A DNA stretch of 64,000 nucleotides from Streptomyces sp. VRA16 Mangrove soil. Lineage in GTDB: Bacteria; Actinomycetota; Actinomycetes; Streptomycetales; Streptomycetaceae. The position numbers were made by a program, and so were the translations under genes. The stretch covers positions 1 through 64,000 of the forward strand of contig NZ_JAFVLN010000003.1 of assembly GCF_017377775.1 (NCBI RefSeq). The letters run 5' to 3'. How positions within the stretch are numbered: position 1 is the first letter of the stretch; every line of letters begins with the position of its first letter. Shown here piece by piece: positions 42,606 through 51,406 of the stretch. The notes below the pieces were generated by a model that did not search any database, was not told the origin of the DNA, and saw only the letters and a program-made list of their open reading frames with translations.

Positions 42606-44186
42606 GTGGCCAGGCGACCGAACTCCCCGTTGCCCCGCATTCTGAGCACCGGCAGCGCCTCCATCGCCCGGAGCCGGGAAATGGCACGGACGGCCGCCGA
42701 CGGCGCCACCGACGTACTCCATCCGCTCATCACGATCACGCGTGGACTGCGTCGCCTGGCTGCCGCCGGGCGACGCAAGTGGACGGACACCCCCAAGGAC
42801 CGGCGCGGACCGCTGCTGTTCCTGGTGGCCGCCGTGGTCCTGGTCGTGGTGTTCATTCCCTACGGGCCGCTGCTGGCGATCATCACCGTGATGGCGGCGG
42901 CCGCGTGGAAGGGCCGTGACCCCAAGCAACCGCCGGAGCCGACGGGCCCCGACGAGTCGCAGGTCAAGCGGCTCTCCTCGCTCTACGAGGCGCTCGTGCC
43001 GTACTTCTCCGTCGCCGAGGACCCCGCCCCGCTCTACACCCACGGCGGCGAGTGGGAGAAGGCGTTCGAGACGTACGACTTCGACGGCGACGGGCGCTTC
43101 GACCGGCTCACGATCAGCTACCCCGCCTACTTCACCGACGGCGAGGCCGATGCGCGGGCCCGCATCGAGCAGCTCCTCGGCGCCAAGCTGGGCCGGGGCC
43201 GCGAGTACCACTTCGTCTGGGACGAGGAGGGCAACCACCTCACGGTGACCGTCCTCGCCCCGCTCCCCACCGACATCGCCGCCCAGCGATTCGTGACGGG
43301 TCCGGCCGAGACGGTGCTCGGCTTCACCGACGAGACCGGGGTGCAGCGCACGCTGCCGGTCTCGGACGGCGAAGAGCAGCGGGACGTGCCGCCGGTCGTC
43401 TGGCGCACCGGCGTCCGTTCCACCGAGCCGCATCTGCTGGTCGTCGGCCAGCCGGGCAGCGGCACGACCTCCCTGGTCCGCTCCATCGCGCTGCAGGCCC
43501 TCGAACACGGCGACGTGCTGATCATCGAGGGCAGCGGCACCGGCGACTACGCGTGCCTGGTGGGCCGGGACGGTGTGCTCGCCGTCGAGTGCGGCCTCGC
43601 GGGCGCGCTCGCCAGCCTCGAATGGGCCGCTCACGAGACCGAGCGGCGCCTCATCGCGGCGAATCGGGCGCGTCAGGCCGGACACCCCACTCCGGACGAC
43701 ATCAAGCGCCCGCTCTGGATCCTGCTCGACCGGCCCGGCGCACTCGGCCACCTCGCCGCGGCGGACGGCCGCAAGGACCCGCAGACGCTGCTGCAGGTGC
43801 CGTTGCGGCACGGCCGCGCGGCGGGCGTGACGGTCGTCGTGGCCGAGCAGTTCGACAGCCTCGACGCCCTGATCGAACCGGTGCGCCAGCACACCCGCGC
43901 GCGCGTGGTGCTCGGGCCGGCCGCTCCGGAGGAACTGGAGGACGTTCTCGGCACCCAGCCGCCGACGACTCCGACCACGGACGTCCCGCCCGGCCGCGGC
44001 TACGCACGCCTGGGCACGGGCCCGGTCCTGAGGCTCCAGGTGCCGGCCACCCCCGACCCGTACGACGACGCGACCAGCGAGGCGCACCGGCAGGCCGTGA
44101 TGGCGCTGCTGCCGGAGCGGCTCACCCCCGCGGACAGCACGGTGGAATCGGTGCCCGACGAGGCCGAGGCCCTCGCCGACCGCTGA
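42606..44186 (+). CDS. sffA: SpoIIIE/FtsK-family protein SffA
   Basis: A 526-aa membrane-bound ATPase-like protein acting in sporulation septa with SmeA. The N-terminus has two close membrane helices (about 78-105), followed by an FtsK-like ATPase domain. The P-loop reads GQPGSGTTSL, so the Walker A lysine is Thr. The Walker B-like block is LWILLDRPG. The protein may bind or hydrolyse ATP poorly, or use another residue. The DNA-binding gamma domain of FtsK is missing. The GTG at 42606 has AGGAG seven bases upstream. Confidence 0.9.
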   Translation: MARRPNSPLPRILSTGSASIARSREMARTAADGATDVLHPLITITRGLRRLAAAGRRKWTDTPKDRRGPLLFLVAAVVLVVVFIPYGPLLAIITVMAAAAWKGRDPKQPPEPTGPDESQVKRLSSLYEALVPYFSVAEDPAPLYTHGGEWEKAFETYDFDGDGRFDRLTISYPAYFTDGEADARARIEQLLGAKLGRGREYHFVWDEEGNHLTVTVLAPLPTDIAAQRFVTGPAETVLGFTDETGVQRTLPVSDGEEQRDVPPVVWRTGVRSTEPHLLVVGQPGSGTTSLVRSIALQALEHGDVLIIEGSGTGDYACLVGRDGVLAVECGLAGALASLEWAAHETERRLIAANRARQAGHPTPDDIKRPLWILLDRPGALGHLAAADGRKDPQTLLQVPLRHGRAAGVTVVVAEQFDSLDALIEPVRQHTRARVVLGPAAPEELEDVLGTQPPTTPTTDVPPGRGYARLGTGPVLRLQVPATPDPYDDATSEAHRQAVMALLPERLTPADSTVESVPDEAEALADR

Positions 44187-44204
44187 CTCCTGTCCCTTCT
44201 CCGT

Positions 44205-44240
44205 CACGGCCGGGCGTCATACGGATGACGCCCGGCCGTG
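44205..44240. terminator. Bidirectional terminator, 16-bp perfect stem
   Basis: CACGGCCGGGCGTCAT (44205-44220) and ATGACGCCCGGCCGTG (44225-44240) pair perfectly around ACGG. It lies between convergent sffA and the MocR gene. Confidence 0.85.
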
Positions 44241-44283
44241 GCGCGTGCGGCGTGAGCGGCGCCGCACGCACCACGTCTCATGT

Positions 44284-44318
44284 CTCACGCCTCACGCCTC
44301 ACGCCTCACGCCTCACGC
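44284..44318. repeat. Five-copy 7-bp tandem repeat (CTCACGC)
   Basis: Five exact head-to-tail copies of CTCACGC. The last ones include the stop codon of the MocR gene (44313-44315), so copy changes could alter its last residues. Confidence 0.9.
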
Positions 44319-45812
44319 GATCAGGGTGCGCGGCACGTCCCCGCCCGATTCCTGGCCCTCGGTGACGAGCCGGGCCGCCGCGGCGAGCCGCACCGCCGCC
44401 TCGTCGGCCACGGCCCCGCTGACGGTGAACGGCAGCCGGACGTAGCCCTCGAAGGCGCCGTCGACGCCGAACCGCGGCCCGGACGGCACCCGCACCCCGA
44501 CCCGCTCCCCCACCGCGGCGAGCCGGGAACCGGAGAGGCCGCCCGCCTTCACCCACAGCGTCAGGCCGCCTTCGGGCACGTCGAACTCCCAGCCGGGCAG
44601 CTCCCGGCGCAGGGCGGTCACGAGGGCGTCCCGGTTCTCGCGTGCCTGGCCGCGGCGCAGATCCACGGCCTCCTCCCAGCCCCCGGTGTTCAACAGCCAG
44701 TTCACGGCGAGCTGTTCGAGGACCGGGGTGCCCAGGTCCGCGTACGCGCGCGCGGCGACCAGGCTGCGGATGACGTCCGGGGCCGCGCGCACCCAGCCGA
44801 TCCGCATACCGGCCCAGAACGCCTTGCTGGCCGAGCCGACGGTGACGACCGTGGACCCGCCGGGGTCGAACGCGCAGACGCGGCGCGGCATCGCGCGGTC
44901 GGCGTCGAAGTGGAGCTCGGTCATCGTCTCGTCGACCACGAGGACCGTGCCCGCCGAGCGCGCGGCGTCCACCAGACAGCGGCGCTGCTCCTCGTCGGCG
45001 AGCGCGCCGGTCGGGTTGTGGAAGTCCGCGACGACGTAGGCGAGCCGGGGCGCCGCGTCCCGCAGGACCTGCCGCCAGCGGTCGAGGTCCCAGCCCGCGA
45101 GGCCGTCCGCCATGGCCACGGGCACCAGGCGCAGCCCGGCCTCCTTCATGAGCTGGAGGATGTTGGCGTAACTGGGCGACTCGACGGCCACCCGCTCGCC
45201 GTGGCCCGCGAAGAGGTGGCAGATGGCGTCGATGGCGCCCATGGCCCCGGTCGTCACCATGATCTGCTCGGGCATGGTCGGGATGCCGTGCGCGGTGTAC
45301 CGCTCGGCGATCATCGTGCGCAGCGCGGGCAGCCCCGCGGGGTAGTCGCCGTGCGTGTGGGCGTACGGCGGCAGCTCTTCGAGGGCGCCCTGGACGGCGC
45401 GGGTCAGCCACGGTTCCGGGGCGGGCAGCGCGGCCGTGCCGAGGTCGATCATCGAGCCGAGGGCCTCGGGCGGCAGCGGCTCCAGGCCGCGGGCCGGAAG
45501 CGGGTTCCCGGCCGGTACGGCGGTCCAACTGCCCGCTCCCCTGCGGGACTCCAGGAACCCCTCGCCGCGCAGCGCCTCGTAGGCGGCCGCGACGGTGGTG
45601 CGGCTCACCGAGAGCGCCTGGGCCAGTTCCCGCTCGGCAGGCAGTCGTGTGGCCACCGGGACGCGGCCCTCCAGGACGAGCAGGCGGATGCCGTCGGCGA
45701 GCGCGCGATAGGCGGGCGGGCGGCGGGTGCCGGGGCCCGCCGGGCGCGGCTGCTGCGAGGTGAGCAGCCGGGCGAGCTGCACCGAGCCGATCGCCGAAGT
45801 CCACTGGGCCAT
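44313..45812 (-). CDS. MocR-family PLP-dependent transcription regulator (YczR-like)
   Basis: A 499-aa regulator. It has an N-terminal GntR winged helix (YRALADGIRLLVLEGRVPVATRLPAERELAQALSVSRTTVAAAYEAL) fused to an aminotransferase-fold domain that binds PLP, with Lys330 in SASKAFWAGMRIGW and the HNPTG block. It is divergent from a YczE-family membrane protein gene, the classic yczR-yczE pair, so it most likely regulates that gene in response to PLP or an amine. The ATG at 45812 is chosen over a GTG 22 codons upstream. Confidence 0.92.
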   Translation of the reverse strand: MAQWTSAIGSVQLARLLTSQQPRPAGPGTRRPPAYRALADGIRLLVLEGRVPVATRLPAERELAQALSVSRTTVAAAYEALRGEGFLESRRGAGSWTAVPAGNPLPARGLEPLPPEALGSMIDLGTAALPAPEPWLTRAVQGALEELPPYAHTHGDYPAGLPALRTMIAERYTAHGIPTMPEQIMVTTGAMGAIDAICHLFAGHGERVAVESPSYANILQLMKEAGLRLVPVAMADGLAGWDLDRWRQVLRDAAPRLAYVVADFHNPTGALADEEQRRCLVDAARSAGTVLVVDETMTELHFDADRAMPRRVCAFDPGGSTVVTVGSASKAFWAGMRIGWVRAAPDVIRSLVAARAYADLGTPVLEQLAVNWLLNTGGWEEAVDLRRGQARENRDALVTALRRELPGWEFDVPEGGLTLWVKAGGLSGSRLAAVGERVGVRVPSGPRFGVDGAFEGYVRLPFTVSGAVADEAAVRLAAAARLVTEGQESGGDVPRTLIA

Positions 45813-45836
45813 ACGATCCAGTCCACCTTCCCGGAA

Positions 45837-45890
45837 TTGGCCGTGTTTGGCTTCTGTTGACAGGCCACAGAGTGTCACGGGTCAGGCCAC
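45837..45890. promoter_or_regulatory. Likely MocR operator region with GGCC repeats
   Basis: The 100-bp divergent gap holds TTGGCC (45837-45842), TTTGGC (45846-45851) and two exact CAGGCCAC copies (45861-45868, 45883-45890) starting 22 bp apart. Direct plus inverted repeats are what MocR dimers bind. A TTGACA -35 lies at 45857-45862. Confidence 0.5.
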
Positions 45891-45912
45891 TATCTCCACA
45901 GGGGGCACTTTC

Positions 45913-46593
45913 ATGACCGCGACCGCCGATCCCTCTCCGGCCCGGGCCGCCGGCCCGCTCGTCCGCCGGCTCGTCCAGCTCTACGTGGGTCTCGCCCTGT
46001 ACGGCGCCAGCTCGGCGCTCCTGGTGGAGGCGGATCTGGGCCTGGAGCCGTGGAACGTGCTGCACCAGGGCCTCTCCGAACTGACCGGGATCTCCATCGG
46101 CGTGATGTCGATCATCGTGGGCGCGCTCGTGCTGCTCCTGTGGATCCCGCTGCGCCAGCGGCCGGGGCTCGGCACGGTCTCGAACGTCTTCGTGGTCGGC
46201 CTCGCCATGGACGCCACCTTGTCCCTCGTCCCCGACGTGCACTCCTACGGAGTGCGGATTCCGCTGATGGTCGTCGCCATCGTGCTCAACGGCGCGGCGA
46301 CCGGCCTCTACATCGCGGCCCGGTTCGGCCCCGGACCGCGCGACGGCCTGATGACGGGGCTGCACCGGCGCACCGGCCGGTCGATCCGCCTGATGCGCAC
46401 GACGGTCGAGGTCGTCGTCGTGGTGACCGGCTTCCTGCTCGGCGGCACGATCGGCGTCGGCACGGTCCTCTACGCCGTGACGATCGGCCCGCTGGCCCAG
46501 TTCTTCCTGCGCTTCTTCGCCGCTCCCGCGCCGTCGGCCGGATCCACCACGGTCGCCGGGGCGTCACCGCGGCAGGCCATACTGCGACGGTGA
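45913..46593 (+). CDS. YczE/YitT-family membrane protein
   Basis: A 226-aa membrane protein with five or six helices and the family blocks LVEADLGLEPWNVLHQGLSELTGISIGVMSII and GPRDGLMTGLHRRTG. Its function is not known; family members sit beside MocR regulators, as here. The ATG at 45913 has AGGGGGC upstream. The stop overlaps the start of the GDPD gene by 4 bp, so the two are translated together. Confidence 0.9.
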   Translation: MTATADPSPARAAGPLVRRLVQLYVGLALYGASSALLVEADLGLEPWNVLHQGLSELTGISIGVMSIIVGALVLLLWIPLRQRPGLGTVSNVFVVGLAMDATLSLVPDVHSYGVRIPLMVVAIVLNGAATGLYIAARFGPGPRDGLMTGLHRRTGRSIRLMRTTVEVVVVVTGFLLGGTIGVGTVLYAVTIGPLAQFFLRFFAAPAPSAGSTTVAGASPRQAILRR

Positions 46594-47357
46594 ACGCGCG
46601 CGTACGCCACCCCTATCTCGACCACCCCGGGCCGCTCGCCCTCGCCCACCGCGGCGGGGCGGCGGACGGCCTGGAGAACACGTCGGCCGCGTTCCGGCGG
46701 GCCGTGGACCTCGGCTACCGCTACATCGAGACCGATGTGCACGCGACCCGCGACGGCCGGCTCGTCGCCTTTCACGACGCCACCCTGGACCGGGTCACGG
46801 ACGCGCACGGCCGCATCGCCGACCTCCCGTGGAGCGAGGTGCGGCACGCGCGCGTGGCGGGCAGCGAACCCGTCCCGCTCTTCGAGGAGCTCCTGGAGAC
46901 CTTCCCCGACATCCGCTGGAACGTGGACGTGAAGGACGAGCCGGCCCTCGTCCCGCTGCTCGACCTGCTCCGCCGCACGCGCGCGTGGGACCGCGTCTGC
47001 GTCGGCTCGTTCTCGGAGGGCCGCGTCGCCCGCGCCCAGGCGCTCGCGGGACCGCGCCTCGCGACGTCGTACGGCACCAAGGGTGTGCTCGGGCTGCGCC
47101 TGCGCTCCTACGGGATACCGGCCGCCCTGCGGCGCTCGGCGGTCTGCGCCCAGGTGCCGGTGGCGCACGGCCGGGTCCGGGTCGTCGACCACCGCTTCGT
47201 CCGGGCCGCCCACGCGCGCGGGCTCCAGGTCCACGTCTGGACCGTCAACGACGAAGCGGAGATGAGACGTCTTCTCGACCTGGGGGTCGATGGCATAGTT
47301 TCCGATCACATCGAGACGCTGCGGGACGTCCTGAAGGACCGGGGAAGCTGGGTCTGA
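46590..47357 (+). CDS. Glycerophosphodiester phosphodiesterase (GDPD family)
   Basis: It hydrolyses glycerophosphodiesters to glycerol-3-phosphate and an alcohol. The 255 aa carry the GDPD signature LAHRGG (His20), LENTSAAF, ETDVHATRDG and VAFHDATLDRVT, and the end VDGIVSDHIE. There is no signal peptide, so it is cytosolic. The GTG at 46590 overlaps the YczE stop (GTGA). The frame is open far upstream, but that part is a shadow of the YczE gene. Confidence 0.93.
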   Translation: MNARVRHPYLDHPGPLALAHRGGAADGLENTSAAFRRAVDLGYRYIETDVHATRDGRLVAFHDATLDRVTDAHGRIADLPWSEVRHARVAGSEPVPLFEELLETFPDIRWNVDVKDEPALVPLLDLLRRTRAWDRVCVGSFSEGRVARAQALAGPRLATSYGTKGVLGLRLRSYGIPAALRRSAVCAQVPVAHGRVRVVDHRFVRAAHARGLQVHVWTVNDEAEMRRLLDLGVDGIVSDHIETLRDVLKDRGSWV

Positions 47358-47402
47358 CGGGCGCCGGGCGCGACCGACCACGGGGACTACAAGGGGACAC
47401 GG

Positions 47403-48764
47403 GTGGGCACCGACACCGTGCACGAGACGGCGACGGGCGCCACCGCCCTCGCCGACCGCAGGCGGGAACAACGCGGCTGGTACTTCTACGACTGGGCGTG
47501 CTCGGTCTACTCGACGAGCGTCCTCACGGTGTTCCTGGGGCCGTATCTCACCTCGGTCGCCAAGGCCGCGGCGGACGCGGACGGCTATGTGCACCCGCTG
47601 GGCGTCCCGGTCCGCGCGGGGTCGTTCTTCGCGTACACGGTCTCCTTGTCCGTGATCGTCGCGATCTTCGTGATGCCGCTCGCGGGCGCGGCCGCCGACC
47701 GCTCGGGCCGCAAGAAGCCGCTCCTCGCGCTCGCCGCGTACATCGGCGCGGCGGCCACGACCTGCATGTTCTTCCTGGACGGCGACCGCTATCTGCTCGG
47801 CGGGCTGCTGCTGGTGGTCGCGAACGCCTCGCTGGCCGTCTCGATGGTGCTGTACAACTCCTACCTGCCGCAGATCGCGCCACCCGAGGAGCGGGACGCG
47901 GTCTCGTCGCGCGGCTGGGCCTTCGGTTACGCGTCGGGCTCGCTCGTACTCGTGGCGAACCTCGTGCTGTACATGGCGCACGACTCCTTCGGTCTCACCG
48001 AGTCGACGGCCGTACGCATCTGTCTGGCCTCCGCGGGGGTCTGGTGGGGCGCGTTCACGCTGGTGCCGCTACGCCGCCTGCGCGACCGGCGCTCGGCGCC
48101 GGCGCCGGGCGGTACCCGCACGGGGACGGGCCTGCGCCAGCTCCGCGCGACCTTCAAGGACATGCGCCGCCACCCGCTGACGCTCTCGTTCCTCCTCGCC
48201 TACCTCATCTACAACGACGGCGTGCAGACGGTCATCTCGCAGGCCTCCGTGTACGGCTCCGAGGAGCTGGGCCTCGACCAGTCGTCGCTGATCACGGCCG
48301 TGCTGCTGGTCCAGGTCCTGGCGGTGGCGGGTGCGCTCGCGATGGGCCGGCTCGCCCGCGCGTACGGCGCCAAGCGGACGATCCTCGGCTCGCTCGTGGC
48401 GTGGACCGTGACGATCGGGGCGGGCTACTTCCTCCCGAAGGGGGCCCCGGTCTGGTTCTACGCCCTGGCCGTCGGCATCGGGCTCGTCCTCGGCGGCACC
48501 CAGGCCCTGTCGCGCTCGCTGTTCTCGCACCTCGTACCGGCGGGTAAAGAAGCCGAGTACTTCTCCGCGTACGAGATGAGCGACCGGGGCATGAGCTGGG
48601 TGGGGCCCCTGGTGTTCGGGCTCGCGTACCAAATGACGGGGAGTTACCGGGACGCGATCGTGTCTTTGGTGGCATTCTTTGTGATCGGTTTTGTCCTGCT
48701 CGCGCGGGTACCTGTCCGTCAGGCGGTACGCGACGCGGGGAATCCTGTACCGACCCGGATTTAG
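47403..48764 (+). CDS. MFS transporter, UMF1 (Atg22-like) family
   Basis: A 453-aa membrane carrier with 12 helices. The start RGWYFYDWACSVYSTSVLTVFLGPYL and the GGTQALSRSLFSHLVPAGKEAEYFSAYEMSDRGMSWVGPL block are typical of the UMF1 family, related to yeast vacuolar Atg22. The substrate is unknown. The GTG at 47403 has AAGGGG upstream, 45 bp after the GDPD stop, so it probably belongs to the same operon. Confidence 0.92.
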   Translation: MGTDTVHETATGATALADRRREQRGWYFYDWACSVYSTSVLTVFLGPYLTSVAKAAADADGYVHPLGVPVRAGSFFAYTVSLSVIVAIFVMPLAGAAADRSGRKKPLLALAAYIGAAATTCMFFLDGDRYLLGGLLLVVANASLAVSMVLYNSYLPQIAPPEERDAVSSRGWAFGYASGSLVLVANLVLYMAHDSFGLTESTAVRICLASAGVWWGAFTLVPLRRLRDRRSAPAPGGTRTGTGLRQLRATFKDMRRHPLTLSFLLAYLIYNDGVQTVISQASVYGSEELGLDQSSLITAVLLVQVLAVAGALAMGRLARAYGAKRTILGSLVAWTVTIGAGYFLPKGAPVWFYALAVGIGLVLGGTQALSRSLFSHLVPAGKEAEYFSAYEMSDRGMSWVGPLVFGLAYQMTGSYRDAIVSLVAFFVIGFVLLARVPVRQAVRDAGNPVPTRI

Positions 48765-48849
48765 CACCTGAAGGCAAAGGCCGGTAGTGTACGCGGTTGG
48801 CCTGCCAGGCGTACCGTTACTGCACGTCAAGAATCTGAAACGCTAGGTG

Positions 48850-48867
48850 ACATCTGGTGTCAGATGT
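48850..48867 (+). terminator. Weak hairpin between the UMF1 gene and rbpA
   Basis: ACATCTG-GTGT-CAGATGT, a 7-bp stem 85 bp after the stop. It could be a weak terminator or a regulator site for rbpA. Confidence 0.35.
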
Positions 48868-48943
48868 GACAAACCGGGCGTCGGTGGGTACAGCATGTAC
48901 TGATCAGGCTGCGGCTACGACGGCGACGCATGACCCGGGGACC

Positions 48944-48970
48944 GGGAATCTTTACCGCCGACCGGACGTT
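48944..48970 (+). promoter_or_regulatory. SigR-type promoter of rbpA
   Basis: GGGAAT (48944-48949), 18 nt, then GTT (48968-48970) matches the SigR consensus GGGAAT-N18/19-GTT. rbpA is a known SigR (disulfide-stress) target in S. coelicolor, so family and sequence agree. It starts transcription about 55 bp before the ATG. Confidence 0.8.
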
Positions 48971-49031
48971 GACCGGATGACGACGACAGCGACACCTGTC
49001 CTGTGGGCGACAAGCCCGGGAGGCACGATTC

Positions 49032-49406
49032 ATGAGTGAGCGAGCTCTTCGCGGCACGCGCCTCGTAGTGACCAGCTACGAGACGGACCGCGGCATCGAC
49101 CTGGCTCCGCGCCAGGCCGTGGAGTACGCATGCGAGAAGGGGCACCGCTTTGAGATGCCCTTCTCGGTGGAGGCCGAAATTCCGCCGGAGTGGGAGTGCA
49201 AGGTCTGCGGGGCCCAGGCACTTCTCGTCGACGGCGACGGCCCTGAGGAGAAGAAGGCCAAGCCCGCCCGTACGCATTGGGACATGCTGATGGAGCGGCG
49301 CACCCGCGAGGAGCTCGAAGAGGTCCTCGAGGAGCGTCTGGCGGTGCTGCGCTCGGGCGCGATGAACATCGCGGTGCACCCGAGGGACAGCCGCAAGTCC
49401 GCATAA
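49032..49406 (+). CDS. rbpA: RNA polymerase-binding protein RbpA
   Basis: A 124-aa actinobacterial protein that binds RNA polymerase and the main sigma factor, stabilises promoter opening and affects basal rifampicin resistance. Order: RbpA core domain with zinc-type ligands C34, H38, C56 and C59 (CEKGH...CKVC), a basic linker (KKAKPARTHWDMLMERR) and the C-terminal sigma-interaction helix (EELEEVLEERLAVLR). The ATG at 49032 has GGGAGG upstream. A SigR-type promoter lies upstream and a strong terminator downstream. It is a single-gene unit. Confidence 0.97.
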   Translation: MSERALRGTRLVVTSYETDRGIDLAPRQAVEYACEKGHRFEMPFSVEAEIPPEWECKVCGAQALLVDGDGPEEKKAKPARTHWDMLMERRTREELEEVLEERLAVLRSGAMNIAVHPRDSRKSA

Positions 49407-49434
49407 CCCTGCGGGGCATCGGCAAACAGCGCAC

Positions 49435-49481
49435 AACGGCCGGGGGCCGGACCCATCCACTGGGTCCGGCCCCCGGCCGTT
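49435..49481. terminator. Bidirectional terminator, 21-bp perfect stem
   Basis: The arms 49435-49455 and 49461-49481 are perfect complements around TCCAC. It lies between convergent rbpA and fxsA. Confidence 0.9.
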
Positions 49482-49499
49482 CGTGTGCGCGTACGCCGC

Positions 49500-50078
49500 T
49501 CAGGGCATGATCGGCGGGCGCGGGTCCCCGTCGTCGCGGCGCGGGCCCGGGTACTCGTCCTCCCGGACGACCTCGCCCTGGATGACGGTGCCGCCGGGCT
49601 GGTGCATGCGCGCCTGCTGGAAAGCGTCACCCAGCGAGCCCGGGGTCGCCGCGCTCATCTTCTTCTCCAGCGTCCGCTCCGTGTAGCGGCTCAGGGCCAC
49701 CCGGACCGGCGGGATGAGCAGCAGGAGGCCGAAGGCGTCCGAGATCAGGCCAGGGACGATCAGGAAGAGTCCGGCGAGCAGCAGCAGCCCGTTGCCCCGC
49801 CGCTGCTCGCCCGCCTCCACGACGCCCTGCTGCCGGCGCCGGAGCGTCTCGTTCAGGTTCTGGAAGGCGCGGCGCCCGGCCGCCTTGATCACGACGGCAC
49901 CGAGCACGACGCTCGCCACCATGATCAGGAACAGCGTGAACCCGCCGATCGCCTGCGCCACCACCGTCGCCAGCCAGATCTCCAGGACCACCCACGCGGC
50001 GATGCCGAGCGGGAGGAACGTACGGACCCGGGAGCGCCGGGCCGTGGCGGGCTTGCGAGGCGGAGTACCTGTGGTCAT
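49500..50078 (-). CDS. fxsA: FxsA family membrane protein
   Basis: A 192-aa membrane protein with about three hydrophobic segments (LPLGIAAWVVLEIWLATVVA, GFTLFLIMVASVVLGAVVI and GLLLLAGLFLIVPGLISDAFGLLLLIPPVR). The FxsA signature GLFLIVPGLISDAFGLLLLIPPVR is clear. In E. coli FxsA relieves phage T7 exclusion by F plasmids; the role in Streptomyces is not known. A longer acidic tail is present. It may be co-transcribed with ppm1 upstream (46 bp gap). Confidence 0.9.
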   Translation of the reverse strand: MTTGTPPRKPATARRSRVRTFLPLGIAAWVVLEIWLATVVAQAIGGFTLFLIMVASVVLGAVVIKAAGRRAFQNLNETLRRRQQGVVEAGEQRRGNGLLLLAGLFLIVPGLISDAFGLLLLIPPVRVALSRYTERTLEKKMSAATPGSLGDAFQQARMHQPGGTVIQGEVVREDEYPGPRRDDGDPRPPIMP

Positions 50079-50124
50079 GCCTCAAGTGTGCCTGGCGGCC
50101 CGTCCAAGTGGCGTAAGGGCGGGA

Positions 50125-50907
50125 TCAGGACCGCCGGAGGCCCGACGGGCCGCGGCCGACCATCTTGCCGACCCGCTCCCCCACGCCCCACGTGGTGACC
50201 CGCCACAGGGCCTCCACGACGATGTCCTTGCTCATCTTGGAGTCGCCCAGCTCGCGCTCGACGAAGGTGATCGGGACCTCGACCACGTGATAGCCGGTCT
50301 TCACCGCGCGACGGGCCAGGTCGACCTGGAAGCAGTAGCCCTGCGAGGCCACCTCGCCGAGGCCGAGTCCTTCGAGGGTCTCGCGGCGGAAGGCGCGGAA
50401 GCCGCCGGTGACGTCGCGGATCGGGACGTCCAGGAGGAGGCGCGAGTAGGTGGAGCCGCCGCGGGAGAGGAACTCGCGGGACTTCGGCCAGTTCACGACC
50501 CGGCCGCCCGGCACCCAGCGCGAGCCGAGCACGAGGTCGGCGCCCTTGAGCGCGGTGAGCAGCCGGGGCAGCTCCTCCGGCTGGTGCGAGCCGTCGGCGT
50601 CCATCTCGATCAGGACGCCGTAGTCGTGCTCCATGCCCCAGGCGAAGCCCGCCAGATAGGCGGCGCCCAGGCCTTCCTTGCCGGTGCGGTGCAGGACGTG
50701 GACCTGGTCGTCCGCGGCGGCCAGTTCATCGGCGAGCTTGCCGGTGCCGTCCGGGCTGTTGTCGTCGGCGACCAGGACGTGCGCCGCGGGCACGGCGGCC
50801 CGGACACGACCCACGATGGACTTGATGTTCTCCGCCTCGTTGAAGGTCGGGATGATCACCAAGGCCGTACCCAGAGGGCCGAACCTGCGCCCACCGCCGT
50901 CGTTCAC
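50125..50907 (-). CDS. ppm1: Polyprenol monophosphomannose synthase (GT2)
   Basis: It transfers mannose from GDP-mannose to polyprenyl phosphate at the membrane, giving the donor for protein O-mannosylation. The 260-aa catalytic GT2 domain has [32 protein letters not shown] (DxD-type) and [12 protein letters not shown]. It lacks the fused acyltransferase domain found in mycobacterial Ppm1, as in S. coelicolor. The GTG at 50907 has AAGGGGAAG upstream. Confidence 0.93.
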   Translation of the reverse strand: MNDGGGRRFGPLGTALVIIPTFNEAENIKSIVGRVRAAVPAAHVLVADDNSPDGTGKLADELAAADDQVHVLHRTGKEGLGAAYLAGFAWGMEHDYGVLIEMDADGSHQPEELPRLLTALKGADLVLGSRWVPGGRVVNWPKSREFLSRGGSTYSRLLLDVPIRDVTGGFRAFRRETLEGLGLGEVASQGYCFQVDLARRAVKTGYHVVEVPITFVERELGDSKMSKDIVVEALWRVTTWGVGERVGKMVGRGPSGLRRS

Positions 50908-51406
50908 AGCTTCCCCTTAAGACTTCCGTGCACAAGGGGACCACCATAGCGAGAACAGCTGATCACACCGACAAGGCTCCCTGCACAGGCGGCACGGAAC
51001 TGCGGATCGGGGCCGGGCGTCCTTCGGGCCGACCAGGGGCCCGCTGGCTGCGGGTCGACCGAAAGCCGTTGTCTACTGAACACCCGGGCCCCACCCGGGT
51101 CGCACCTGGCCCGACCGGCCGGAACGTTCCAGCGCCCCGTGGCGCGGGCGCTGAGCCTGGCTCCCAGTGGCGGTGCGCCGGTGCGGCGCACCACCCCCTG
51201 ACCCAGCTGCGCTCGACGACGGCGTGGACTTCCCCGGTCGTGCCTGGAAGGTGGTGGACCCGGCCGAACCTACCCGCCCCACGCCGCGTCCTGTCAACAG
51301 CCGTTTGACCTGGGCCTCTTCCTCAACTCGCCTGGTCAGCGCGGAGGATCCGCAGGTCGTGCGGGACGGCACGGGCACGGAATCCGCCCGCCGCCGCCCC
51401 GGTACA
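50908..51406. other. Gene-free stretch between ppm1 and the amidohydrolase gene
   Basis: These 499 bp hold no gene I can support. Short frames on both strands lack ribosome sites and family motifs. It should contain the ppm1 promoter. I see no clear terminator for the amidohydrolase. Confidence 0.5.

Noticed and set aside
51073..51378. Minus-strand frame of 101 codons between ppm1 and the amidohydrolase
   Set aside because: No ribosome site, low-complexity Ser/Gly/Arg composition and no family.
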